Source: Desulfoluna sp.
GTDB lineage: Bacteria > Desulfobacterota > Desulfobacteria > Desulfobacterales > Desulfolunaceae
Direction: 5' to 3'
DNA length: 64,000 nucleotides
Assembly: GCF_030145185.1 (NCBI RefSeq)
Contig: NZ_JAQYWB010000024.1
Span: 1-64,000 of the forward strand
Positions within the stretch are counted from its first letter, which is position 1, and every line of letters begins with the position of its first letter. This document shows positions 56,604 to 64,000 of the stretch, in pieces. Position numbers and translations under genes: made by a program. Under the pieces are notes generated by a model. It was not told the origin of the DNA. It saw only the letters and a program-made list of their open reading frames with translations, and did no database searches.

Positions 56604-56993
56604 TTAGACCAGAGCCGGGAAAAATTTGGCAAGGAGCATCAACCCCGCATCCCCGGCCGTCACGCTGTGGTCCTCGCCTTGGGGGATCACTGCCATGCGT
56701 CCCATATGGTAAGGATAACTCGCCCCGCTAAACTCAAGGAACCCGTCCCCGCCCACCACCTCATGAAGTTCCCACTGCCCCTGGTGCGCATGCTGCTCCA
56801 GGGTACAGTTCGGCTCGATGCGAACCACGTGGGCGCTCAAGGCCCCTTCTGTCTTCTCCCCCGTGATGAGGGACTTCAAATACACCCCTTTTAAACTGGG
56901 GTGCGCGCACCACGCCCCGGCCCCTGAGGACACCTCGTCCCCTTTGTATGTCACTGAGCCGTTGGCCATCGCTGCAAAAAATTCTCTTTCCAT
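56604..56993 (-). CDS. Small cupin-domain protein
   Basis: A 129-residue single cupin barrel. The metal site is visible as EQHAHQGQWELHEVV (motif 1) and IPQGEDHSV (motif 2). The GGAGG before the ATG at 56993 sets the start. It is probably co-transcribed with the araC-type gene that follows. Confidence 0.85.
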   Translation of the reverse strand: MEREFFAAMANGSVTYKGDEVSSGAGAWCAHPSLKGVYLKSLITGEKTEGALSAHVVRIEPNCTLEQHAHQGQWELHEVVGGDGFLEFSGASYPYHMGRMAVIPQGEDHSVTAGDAGLMLLAKFFPALV

Positions 56994-57129
56994 AAGATCC
57001 TCCAGATACAAGACATGTGGGTTGATGTTGACTACAGGGACAACCTACCGACATCCCTTTCGACCGTCTTGAAGGATCTTGCGAAAATGGCCGGGTGCCT
57101 GTGTAAAGACAACCCGGCCAACAGCCTTC

Positions 57130-57168
57130 GTACCCTGCGTTCAAGGTGGCACACAGTGCCGCAGGGTG
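57130..57168 (-). repeat. Dispersed repeat, copy 8 (diverged), after creD
   Basis: Minus strand AAGCACCCTGCGGCAC, then TGTGCCACCTTGAACGCAGGG. It aligns with the AAGCCTCCGGCGGCAAGG / TGTGCCACCTTGAAAGCAGG core of other copies. It also forms an 8-bp stem ACCCTGCG / CGCAGGGT and begins eight bases after the creD stop. Confidence 0.55.
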
Positions 57169-57176
57169 CTTATTTT

Positions 57177-58514
57177 CTATTGATTTTCGTCTCTCTCCAG
57201 AGCGTACCAGTCAATCTGTCGGCTCATATACATAACCCCGGTCAAGGCCAGAAAAAGGCCAACGCTGCCCATAATCAAGGCATAATCTTCCAGTTGAAGG
57301 ACGATGTAGAGGTAGGCGTACAAGATGGCCAGGATGCCAAACACCGTCAAGGAGAACTGGTTGTTTCTCAAAATTCCCCGGGAATAACCCGTGATGAGGA
57401 CGGTGACGGCCGACGCCGACAGGAGATAGGCCAGATCGAAGGTCAGGTGCTCAGAGAGGGAGAGCAGCAGGACGTAGAAGAGGAGCACGGCCAGCCCGAT
57501 CAGGAGATACTGAATCGGGTGAACGCGTTTTTTGGTGAGGATCTCGGAAAAAAAGAACGCCGAAAAGGTAAACACGATAAACATCACCGCATATTTGGAG
57601 AGACGCATCGATTTCTGATAGATATCCGCCGTGATCAGCAGCTTCAGCCCAAAGGCTGCGTCACCCACCTTATACTGATTCCCCGCCCAGAACTGGGGGA
57701 AGTTTCTATTTAGGTGAAGCACGGTCCAGCCCGCGGTAAACCCCTCGCCTGTCACCTCCCGTTCGGCAGGAAGAAAGGCCCCGTTGAAGCTCGGAGACGG
57801 CCAGCTTGAGGCCAGGGTCACCTGGGTTGTCTCTCCCACCGGGATAAAATGAATCTCCTCACTGCCGTTGAGCTTTATCCGCAGGGAAAAATGGGTGCCG
57901 TCCATGCCTGGAGAGAGGGGAATCGCACACTTCACGCCGGAGGCGGCGATGTCTGTTGTGTTCAATCCCGGACTCGCCTTGTACTCCCGGTCCCCAAAGG
58001 TCACCGTAATCTTGTCCTGAATCCCCCGCATGTCGGTGAGCCCCATGGAAAAAACGGCTTTTTCCCAAAGCACATGCTGTGGATCGATATTGGACTGGGC
58101 CAGCACGGGAAGCTCAAAATCACCGTTTATCTCCATCTCAGCCGTGTACAACACCGCCTCATAAAGACTCCGGTATCGAATTTGAGGCGCAAGCCGCCCA
58201 TGAATCGTCACTTTTTCCGGTAAAAAATGAAGATATCGAAGGGTATATTTCAACCTCTCATCGTCTTTATCACGGTAAAACGATTTGTAGGGGACGGTGA
58301 AAAAGGGACCGGTCAAGGTCTGGCTGTTGCCCCACTTGGCGTTGATCTCCCGGACCACATCATCTCTTCTATACTCCCGCTCCCGCATCAACGATGAGAT
58401 CATGGACATGGGAATCAGAAGGACCAGCACCAGCACGCCGATGGAGATCACCTTCACCGTGGCAGAGTTTCGAATAAACGCACCGGTCTTTCTGATTGTC
58501 TCCTGCTTTTTCAT
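57177..58514 (-). CDS. creD: Inner membrane protein CreD
   Basis: A 445-residue membrane protein of the CreD family (cell envelope integrity). It has one N-terminal helix (about 20-43), a large periplasmic domain (about 45-290, with the WGNSQTLTGPFFTVPY segment) and five or six C-terminal helices (about 300-430). E. coli CreD belongs to the CreBC regulon; no creBC genes are in the window. The ATG follows AAGGAGACGGT. It lies 57 bases after the DUF1456 gene. Confidence 0.93.
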   Translation of the reverse strand: MKKQETIRKTGAFIRNSATVKVISIGVLVLVLLIPMSMISSLMREREYRRDDVVREINAKWGNSQTLTGPFFTVPYKSFYRDKDDERLKYTLRYLHFLPEKVTIHGRLAPQIRYRSLYEAVLYTAEMEINGDFELPVLAQSNIDPQHVLWEKAVFSMGLTDMRGIQDKITVTFGDREYKASPGLNTTDIAASGVKCAIPLSPGMDGTHFSLRIKLNGSEEIHFIPVGETTQVTLASSWPSPSFNGAFLPAEREVTGEGFTAGWTVLHLNRNFPQFWAGNQYKVGDAAFGLKLLITADIYQKSMRLSKYAVMFIVFTFSAFFFSEILTKKRVHPIQYLLIGLAVLLFYVLLLSLSEHLTFDLAYLLSASAVTVLITGYSRGILRNNQFSLTVFGILAILYAYLYIVLQLEDYALIMGSVGLFLALTGVMYMSRQIDWYALERDENQ

Positions 58515-58571
58515 ACCGTCTCCTTAAAAGCGTTGGGCTCACACAAAAAAAGGGCTCCCCTTCACTCTGAG

Positions 58572-59036
58572 CTACTTCGTCGCCCGAAACTTCACCTGAA
58601 CCCCCTTGATAAAATTACGCAGGATCTGATCCTTGCACTCCCGGTAATGCTTGTGGCCCTCTTTTCTAAAAAAAGCGCTCAACTCCGACTTGCCCAGGTT
58701 GAAATCCCCCAGGGCCAGAATGGCCAAGACCTCTTCAGAGCTTAAGTTCAAGGCGATCTTCAATTTTTTGAAAATCAGGTTGTTCGTCAAACGCCTCTCC
58801 GGCTCGGGCTGGGGCCCCTCTTTTTTGCCCCGTTTGTCGTTGATGAGCCCATTTAAAAAAGTTGCCAGATCACGGTCGGGGAGCGCCACATAGGAGGGCT
58901 CATCTTCTCGTTTCAACCACGTGAGCACCTGCTCGCGGGTCACCTCACGGCCCCCGGAGGCAAACAGATCCACCACTTTGGGGTCGCTGAAATCAAAGGC
59001 ATACCGAATCCGTCGTAACACATCGTTATTATCCAT
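58572..59036 (-). CDS. DUF1456 family protein (YehS-like)
   Basis: A 154-residue soluble protein built of two similar halves of about 68 residues (MDNNDVLRRIRYAFDFSDPK and NNLIFKKLKIALNLSSEEV, each followed by a TREQVLTWLKRE or GKSELSAFFRKE segment). This matches the DUF1456/YehS family, whose function is unknown. It is probably in one transcript with creD. Confidence 0.92.
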   Translation of the reverse strand: MDNNDVLRRIRYAFDFSDPKVVDLFASGGREVTREQVLTWLKREDEPSYVALPDRDLATFLNGLINDKRGKKEGPQPEPERRLTNNLIFKKLKIALNLSSEEVLAILALGDFNLGKSELSAFFRKEGHKHYRECKDQILRNFIKGVQVKFRATK

Positions 59037-59312
59037 CTTGTTGTCCTTTATTTTAAAATATAATGAGCTTGTCCATCCTCGGATTTCTGCTCATTTTTTT
59101 AGAAAGCCCACATAGAGGGCCTTATTGAAAAGCCCACAGGTGAAAAGAATCCCTGGGCGCTATTCTCATTTCCCTTTACATCCCATACACACTTGAATTA
59201 GTAAATCAAAACTGTTTGACTTAAATGCGTAAAGACAGAAAACGCGATCTCACTTTATATCCTGCTGTCCCTGCGCCCCCTGTTATACGCTTCATGGAAA
59301 GAAATAAGTAAC

Positions 59313-60335
59313 ATGAAATCTTCCGGTATCCTCCGTCACACCCCCAGCGCCCTGACCACGCTGTTTGCTCTCATCGTCTTCCTGGCCGGAACCGCGCACG
59401 CCGACTGCAGAGGATGCTGTTCCGGCCACGGCGGGGTCACCTGCTCAGGAGGCCACGCCCAATGCGCCGACCAGACCCCGCTGTCCCCCGCATGCCGGGC
59501 AAAAGACTGCGCCCCCTGCGACACAGGGGCCGTCAGCTCTCGCCGGGGCCTAAGCGCCCCCTCTGAGCCCCTCACCATCGCCAACTTCAATATCCAGGTC
59601 TTCGGCAGGTCAAAGGCCGGCAAACCCGAGGTCATGGAGACCCTGGGAGCAATTATCTCACAATTTGATGTGGTGGCCATACAGGAAATCAGAGACAAAT
59701 CGGGGCAGGCCATAAAAGCCCTGGAAAAAGAGGTGGACGCCCTCGGGCAGGACTACCAGGTCGTTCTCGGGCCGCGCCTGGGACGCACCGCCTCCAAAGA
59801 GCAATACGCCTTCATGTACCGGAGCGAGACCCTCGAATACCTCCGCTCCTACACCTACGATGACTCGCGAGAGGACCGCTTCCACAGAGACCCCTTCATC
59901 GCCCGGTTCAAAGCAAAACACGGTAACTTTTCGTTTGTTCTCATCACCCTCCACACCGACCCGGATGAGGCCACCGCAGAAATCAACGCCCTGCCGGAGG
60001 TGGTGGCCGATGCCCGCGCCCACTTCCCGGAAGAACCCCACCTCCTTATCCTCGGAGACTTAAACGCCGACTGCGCCTATTACGATGAAGACGATACCTC
60101 CTCGGCCCTGAGAAGCCCCAACTACCGATGGCTCATCACCAACGCCATGGACACCAACCTCGCCGCCTCGACGTGCACCTATGACCGCATCATCATCACC
60201 GCCGAGACCGCCCCCTACGCCCCCGACAAGGCAAAGGTCTTCCGCTTCGATCAAGCCTTCGGCCTCTCCCCAAAACAGGCAAAAGCCGTCTCCGACCACT
60301 ACCCGGTCTATGGCACCTTCACCCCCACAGAATAA
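59313..60335 (+). CDS. Secreted DNase-type nuclease with Cys-rich N-terminus
   Basis: A 340-residue exported protein. After the signal peptide (about 1-30) a Cys-rich segment follows (DCRGCCSGHGGVTC...CRAKDCAPC), a motif seen on secreted nucleases. The rest (about 85-338) is an endonuclease/exonuclease/phosphatase domain with IANFNIQVFG, the catalytic Glu in AIQEIRD, GDLNADC and the final SDHYPV. All catalytic signatures are intact, so extracellular DNA degradation is likely. A MITE-like element starts ten bases after the stop. Confidence 0.88.
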   Translation: MKSSGILRHTPSALTTLFALIVFLAGTAHADCRGCCSGHGGVTCSGGHAQCADQTPLSPACRAKDCAPCDTGAVSSRRGLSAPSEPLTIANFNIQVFGRSKAGKPEVMETLGAIISQFDVVAIQEIRDKSGQAIKALEKEVDALGQDYQVVLGPRLGRTASKEQYAFMYRSETLEYLRSYTYDDSREDRFHRDPFIARFKAKHGNFSFVLITLHTDPDEATAEINALPEVVADARAHFPEEPHLLILGDLNADCAYYDEDDTSSALRSPNYRWLITNAMDTNLAASTCTYDRIIITAETAPYAPDKAKVFRFDQAFGLSPKQAKAVSDHYPVYGTFTPTE

Positions 60336-60344
60336 AAATAAGAC

Positions 60345-60535
60345 GTAACTATTCAGCTCTTGAAAAGCAGCCTCCGGCGGCAAGGTGTGCCACCTTGAAA
60401 GCAGGTTGCGGATGCGCTTTGTCCCTCGTTCCTCGGGTCAAATCACATCCGCCTTCAAAGATAAATTCATCGGGTCAACTCATAAAAACCTGTTTGTCAA
60501 ACTTTTCAAAAGTTTGGCCCCCGGCAGGGCCGCCA
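60345..60535 (+). repeat. MITE-like element C, right end lost
   Basis: It begins GTAACTATTCAGCT and runs colinear with element B (AGCCTCCGGCGGCAAGG, TGTGCCACCTTGAAAGC and CCTGTTTGTCAAACTTTTC). The right GGAGGC and GCTGAATAGTTAC end is replaced by another repeat copy. Confidence 0.75.
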
Positions 60536-60626
60536 GCGGCAACGTAGCGCCACCTTGGAAATGGATTTACACATGCTCTGCGGCTATCGGTACTCTCTAC
60601 ACCTCGCGTCCGCATTCGCATGAAGG
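60527..60626 (+). repeat. Dispersed repeat, copy 10
   Basis: CCGCCAGCGGCAACGTAGCG, then CCACCTTGGAAATGG and CGCGTCCGCATTCGC. It is a diverged copy joined to the broken end of element C. Confidence 0.6.
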
Positions 60627-60664
60627 GTGAGGGGATGCCTCGTACGGCGCAAGCGCACGATCAA

Positions 60665-61465
60665 TCACACTCTCCCGCGCAACACCTCTTCAGCCAGAAA
60701 ACGAATCACCGAAGGGCCGGAAAGAGCCTGAGCCGAGAGGCCTTCTCCCCCGGCCAGGCCCTGAAAACAACGGAGGGCGTCCTCGTCCGCCAGGACGATT
60801 TTCTCCGGAACCCAGCGCAGGGTGTCCTCCTCAAGATTGTACACGACAAAGGGGCCGAACCCGTCGCCCCCTCTCTCATCTTTCGAGAACCGGCCCCGGA
60901 TATGACAGTGATCCATCCGCAAGGTTCCGGGAGCCGGCAAAAGCCCAAGCAGCTCCCCAAAAAGAGCGAGGCTTTCAACCACGGCATCGGCATCTTTCCA
61001 CTCCACGGCGGCCCGGCCTTCATACTCCAGCTGACGAATATCTTCCTCACAAAAGGAGAGATCCAGCCGGGAGAGCCCTTCCTGGTAGACGGTCTCCACC
61101 GATGTTTCTTTTCGGCTGACCAGCACATCCGCGTCATTTAATATGCGCATGGCATTTCGAATGCTGATCATCTCCTTTAAGGTCGGCTCTTTCCGCAAGG
61201 CCACATCCCCCACGGTGGTGTGGTAAGCCGGGAGATCGTTGTCCAGCACAAAAATGGTCTGTACCTCGTCATCGGCGGTGCCTTCACGCAGATAGAGCTC
61301 CAGCCCCCGAAGCGGCAGGCACCGGAACCCGGCAGACAAGAGCAGCGCTTTCATGGCTTTTTTATCGACGTGGCAACCGCTGCCCACCGGCCCCAGGGTA
61401 GAAAGGACCCGCTGTCTCCGCTGTCCCATCGCTATTTTTTTTAAAAGAATCTCTTTAAACGGCAT
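60665..61465 (-). CDS. Unknown protein coupled to a transposase-derived gene
   Basis: A 266-residue soluble protein that I do not recognise. It has no signal peptide or membrane segment. The N-terminus is basic (KKIAMGQRRQRVL); the middle shows alternating beta and helix patterns with several Asp/Glu clusters (EGTADDEVQTIFVLDNDLP); His and Cys pairs are few (MDHCHIRGRF). Its ATG overlaps the end of the RAYT-like gene by 11 bases in another frame, so the two are translated together. Co-conservation would be the best clue to a joint function. Confidence 0.6.
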   Translation of the reverse strand: MPFKEILLKKIAMGQRRQRVLSTLGPVGSGCHVDKKAMKALLLSAGFRCLPLRGLELYLREGTADDEVQTIFVLDNDLPAYHTTVGDVALRKEPTLKEMISIRNAMRILNDADVLVSRKETSVETVYQEGLSRLDLSFCEEDIRQLEYEGRAAVEWKDADAVVESLALFGELLGLLPAPGTLRMDHCHIRGRFSKDERGGDGFGPFVVYNLEEDTLRWVPEKIVLADEDALRCFQGLAGGEGLSAQALSGPSVIRFLAEEVLRGRV

Positions 61466-62462
61466 GGGGACTCTCGTCTCCGGGAGCTCTCTGTCCGTTC
61501 ACGTAGACCGGAAAAGAGATGGATTCGAGAAGTTCCCGGCGCCTCGTCCCCAGGCGTCCGCGCTTCAGGTAGGTGCGTTGCATCTGGACCCAGTACCTCA
61601 GGCCGTCGTAATGGGGTGCATTCTTGGGAAAGCGAGCCGACCCATTCGTGGCCACAAAGGTCTGGTATGCGTCATAAAAGCCCATCCACGCCGCATCGGT
61701 CAGCAACGCCTTCTTTTGCCGTCTTCGGCTGCGTTTTCGGGCACTTTCGATTTTTTTGTCGTCCACTTCCCCGCAGGAGGGACGCACCACACGCGCCGCC
61801 ATCTCCGCCACGGCCTCCCCGAGGCAACTTCGGGCCGACTCCCATGATCTCATTCCCGTCAGCTCCCGATAGGCCTTCCGACACGAGCTGTCTCCGGAAT
61901 CCGCCAGGAAAAGCGAAGAAAATACCCCCGTATCGGGCTCTCCATGGGGCCGTGTGTGAAGATATCCGGCAAACCGCGTGCGCACCTCCGGGGAATCCTC
62001 GAGCAGATAACTTCGAAACCTCTGACGCCAGACCAACCCGCGACGCCCGTGCTGCCGGTTTGAATACCGAGAAAACCGAGGCTGAAACAGACGGGCATAC
62101 TCCAGAATCGAGTGCATCTTCTTCAAATAGCCCTTAGAGAGCGAGACAAACTTCTTTCTCTCTTTCACCCCCGCACTCACCAGGGCCTCGGCCGCGTCAT
62201 CGCCATACCAGAGAGCGACCCGCCGACTCAACTCTGCCTCATCCACCTCGCCCGGTGGGTAGACCCGAACCAACGCCCCATACCCCCTGGGCGTCACATG
62301 CCAGCACAACCGTTCCACCCCACAATACTCTGCTGCATCTGCCATTAATTCGACGAGTTCCTCTTGCGCTTCCAGGCTCAAGTCCGGCAAATCCAGCGCG
62401 ATCTCGTTGCTGATGGCGTACAGCGCCACCTCTCCCTCCAGCATCAAACGCAATTCTCGCAT
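61455..62462 (-). CDS. REP-transposase (RAYT)-like protein lacking HUH, with helicase-associated domain
   Basis: A 335-residue protein. Residues about 10-200 follow the Y1/RAYT transposase pattern (EYCGVERLCWHVTPRGYGALVRV, split about 47-69; FSRYSNRQHGRRGLVWRQRF). The two metal-binding His of the HUH motif (normally NHxH) are replaced by RGYG, so nicking is unlikely. Residues about 260-320 match a helicase-associated domain (WMGFYDAYQTFVATNGSARF, GLRYWVQMQRTYLKRGRLG). The start ATG at 62462 has AGGAG six bases upstream. It lies behind a strong promoter and looks domesticated. Confidence 0.72.
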   Translation of the reverse strand: MRELRLMLEGEVALYAISNEIALDLPDLSLEAQEELVELMADAAEYCGVERLCWHVTPRGYGALVRVYPPGEVDEAELSRRVALWYGDDAAEALVSAGVKERKKFVSLSKGYLKKMHSILEYARLFQPRFSRYSNRQHGRRGLVWRQRFRSYLLEDSPEVRTRFAGYLHTRPHGEPDTGVFSSLFLADSGDSSCRKAYRELTGMRSWESARSCLGEAVAEMAARVVRPSCGEVDDKKIESARKRSRRRQKKALLTDAAWMGFYDAYQTFVATNGSARFPKNAPHYDGLRYWVQMQRTYLKRGRLGTRRRELLESISFPVYVNGQRAPGDESPHAV

Positions 62463-62642
62463 CACAGGCTCCTTTTCTGGTTTCTATGAACAAGCAGACA
62501 GATGAAAACGTTGACTTGCTGCGATCTCTCCCTGGCCAACAAAGCCCCCAAAAGGGGGCATTCGTCCATCCAAAACGCATCGGGTTTGTACCGACGCCAG
62601 GATTCTTTACGTGAAACGGATTAAAAAAAGGAGGGCAGCAGG

Positions 62643-62660
62643 ATAATTAACCATAATTAT
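62643..62660 (-). promoter_or_regulatory. Operator-like palindrome over the RAYT operon promoter
   Basis: ATAATTA-N4-TAATTAT, perfect 7-bp arms, overlapping the -10 box. Confidence 0.55.
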
Positions 62661-62682
62661 GTGAATAAATGTATTTTGTCAA
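62654..62682 (-). promoter_or_regulatory. Promoter of the RAYT-like operon
   Basis: Consensus TTGACA (62677-62682), 17-bp spacer, TAATTA (62654-62659) on the minus strand. Confidence 0.65.
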
Positions 62683-62819
62683 ATATCTGGACGGTTTCTG
62701 CAGGTCTCGCATCCCTGAAACCAGGCAACAAAATATAAAAAAGGAGTGCGGAAGGGCAAAGGAACCAATGACGGTATAGAAAGACACCGGGCCCACCCTT
62801 CATATACACGAAACGCATC

Positions 62820-62890
62820 CACAAACCGGCTTTCAAGGTGGTTTGTGCTACTTTGGTTTCGCCACCTTGCCACCGGCGGGAGACTTTTTC
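62820..62890 (-). repeat. Dispersed repeat, copy 11, at the RelA/SpoT gene end
   Basis: Minus strand AAAAAGTCTCCCGCCGGTGG, then CAAGGTGGCG, a 16-base insertion and CCACCTTGAAAGCCGGTTTG. It provides the last codons and the stop of the gene. Confidence 0.7.
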
Positions 62891-63987
62891 TCTGAGGGCC
62901 CTGTTTTTTTAGCCACGGAAGGCTGTTTTTTTTCTGCATGCCCGTTCTCGTGACCATTCTCATGCACGTTCTCATGCCTGTTCAACCAGGCATCAAATCG
63001 ATCTCTTTGATCGTTATACAAAATACGCTGATACCGATCATTGTCTTCCTTGTACAGCAGATGCCTAATCACCATGTAGGGGTTCAGGGCATGGCGCTGG
63101 GTATCATTTTGCCCCAGGTACTGCTTGTAGTCATCCACCGTCTGATAGCTGGCATCGACGATGGCCTTAAACCGACTCGGAGAGAGGTCCCCATAGTCCA
63201 CCAGCTCCAGGACAAACCCGTCGACCTTGTGGGGCTGAAAGCGATAATCAGGAAATTTTTCTTCTGCGATGGCCAGAAAAGAAAAGGCGTTTAACGGTTC
63301 ATCATCCGAGAGTCTGTCCCTTTTCAGCTTCTCTTTTTCTGCTGATTTTATCGTCTCTTCCCGAATGCTGAAGAACTCTCTGTCTGCCAGTTCAAAGAGA
63401 GCCGCGAGGGTGTTAATTCGACGTTTTAAATAAAGAGGAATGGATTTTTTATACTTAATCTTATGGTCCAGAGCGCTCCAGGCGTCCTGAATAATCGTTC
63501 TTATCTGCATCTCAAAGCGAAAGTCATTGTAACGGGAATACTCGCGCATTCCGCGCCGGGGTTCCTTGAGCCTCAGATCGACATGCAGCCCCTTGTATCC
63601 GAAGGAATCCTCTTTGCTCTCCATCGCTTCGATCTTGTCGGTGATCTCGATGAATTCAAACTCTTCGGAGAGAATATCACGAATCCTCACGATATCGGAT
63701 TCATACAGCGAAACAACGCGAAGGCCTATCAAATCTGTAATATGGTCCTTAATTTCATAAGGAATACGGTCTGCTTCAAGCTGGGTCTGATATTTTCTTG
63801 AAAATTTCTTGATGCACTCTTCTTTATCTTTCACTCGGCCTGTGACCGAGGAAATAGGAATATCCTCTGCCAGAATTGAATTAATAATCACAATAAAGGC
63901 GTGCTTGGCGGCTTCAAGCAATTCGTGATTTTCACTGTGATAGTCACGAAAGACCTGTTTCTCTTTCTCAAAATCCAATGATGCCAT
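62848..63987 (-). CDS. RelA/SpoT-type nucleotidyltransferase (alarmone synthetase-like)
   Basis: A 379-residue protein with a (p)ppGpp-synthetase fold at about 40-215: SSVTGRVKDKEECIKKFSRK, ITDLIGLRVV, DSFGYKGLHVDLRL and FRFEMQIRTIIQDAWSALDH. It lacks the hydrolase and TGS/ACT regulatory domains of full Rel proteins, so it is a small-synthetase type with a long helical extension (about 215-335). Near the end is a His/Asn-rich repeat (HENVHENGHENGH). The last residues (SPAGGKVAKPK) are encoded by a dispersed repeat. The gene is complete, with AAGGA before the ATG. Confidence 0.85.
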   Translation of the reverse strand: MASLDFEKEKQVFRDYHSENHELLEAAKHAFIVIINSILAEDIPISSVTGRVKDKEECIKKFSRKYQTQLEADRIPYEIKDHITDLIGLRVVSLYESDIVRIRDILSEEFEFIEITDKIEAMESKEDSFGYKGLHVDLRLKEPRRGMREYSRYNDFRFEMQIRTIIQDAWSALDHKIKYKKSIPLYLKRRINTLAALFELADREFFSIREETIKSAEKEKLKRDRLSDDEPLNAFSFLAIAEEKFPDYRFQPHKVDGFVLELVDYGDLSPSRFKAIVDASYQTVDDYKQYLGQNDTQRHALNPYMVIRHLLYKEDNDRYQRILYNDQRDRFDAWLNRHENVHENGHENGHAEKKQPSVAKKTGPSEKKSPAGGKVAKPK

Positions 63988-64000
63988 GGGATATCCTTAC

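Larger units (their letters stand above)
60336..60664. other. 329-base region filled with repeat elements
   Basis: It lies between convergent genes and contains no gene. Almost the whole stretch is MITE-like element C fused to a second dispersed-repeat copy. Confidence 0.7.
62463..62847. other. 385-base region between the RAYT-like and RelA/SpoT genes
   Basis: No gene. It holds the promoter and operator-like palindrome of the RAYT-like operon, a leader of about 180 bases and, at the right, a repeat copy that overlaps the relA/spoT-type gene. Confidence 0.6.

Noticed and set aside
24849-62890. The 3'-end repeats as integron attC sites
   Set aside because: They lie at gene ends and are palindromic, but they lack the RYYYAAC and GTTRRRY core sites, the genes are housekeeping-type on both strands, and no integrase is present.

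Overview
The window looks like a GC-rich Gram-negative anaerobe of the Desulfobacterota (former Deltaproteobacteria), probably a Desulfobacterales-type sulfate reducer. The reasons are a type IV pilus operon, a fused ArsR-methyltransferase of the SahR type next to ahcY, futalosine-type menaquinone genes (UbiA/UbiX/UbiD set), an acyl-CoA dehydrogenase with its own electron-transfer flavoprotein, sigma-54-type promoters and many sensory proteins. The genus assignment is inference only. No tRNA, rRNA, CRISPR array, prophage or classical insertion sequence was seen. All genes appear chromosomal; the RelA/SpoT-type gene at the right edge is complete.

Layout. 0.2-7 kb: a calcium-loop lipoprotein and the tightly coupled pilMNOPQ operon (minus strand). 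7-13 kb: a gene-poor stretch with a strongly folded RNA-like element, then a TPR membrane protein, an adenosine-kinase-type PfkB enzyme, an SH3 protein, an unusual Fur-FeoA fusion regulator and htpG. 13-19 kb: a radical SAM protein, transketolase, and the SAM-cycle pair ahcY and sahR, the latter with a clear operator over its promoter. 19-21.4 kb: an Hpt / receiver-PP2C phosphatase / RsbW-type kinase signalling operon. 21.5-28.9 kb: methyltransferase, AmrS-like radical SAM, UbiA-, UbiX-, flavin-binding and UbiD-type proteins, and a KamA-family protein. 29-37 kb: a copper/silver resistance region (cytochrome c lipoprotein, Met/His-rich periplasmic protein, CusA, CusB, CusC) driven from a sigma-54-type promoter with tandem upstream direct repeats. 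37.8-50 kb: spondin-domain lipoprotein, a 1585-residue hybrid sensor kinase, UvrD-type helicase, chemoreceptor and ZIP metal transporter. 50.8-55.6 kb: MarR, acyl-CoA dehydrogenase, EtfBA and a nitronate-monooxygenase/FabK-like flavoprotein. 55.7-64 kb: AraC, cupin, CreD, DUF1456, a secreted nuclease, an unknown protein coupled to a transposase-derived protein, and a RelA/SpoT-type synthetase.

The most interesting layer is a dispersed palindromic repeat family of at least eleven copies between 24.8 and 62.9 kb. Most copies begin (A-tract)-GCCTCCGG and lie immediately after a stop codon in the same orientation relative to the upstream gene. Some are nested in a MITE-like element with ends GTAACTATTCAGC. 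Copies encode the C-terminal tails of CusA and of the RelA/SpoT protein, and one supplies the Shine-Dalgarno and TTG start of a gene. The same window carries a REP-transposase (RAYT)-like protein that has lost its HUH histidines, carries a helicase-associated domain, and is translationally coupled to a protein of unknown function under a strong promoter with an overlapping palindrome. Repeat family plus domesticated RAYT-like pair is the best candidate here for an undescribed system.

Other regulatory signals worth attention are a three-way-junction RNA at 7.6 kb, a promoter-terminator pair upstream of the hybrid sensor that could make a roughly 100-nt RNA, and a MarR leader ending in an intrinsic terminator.
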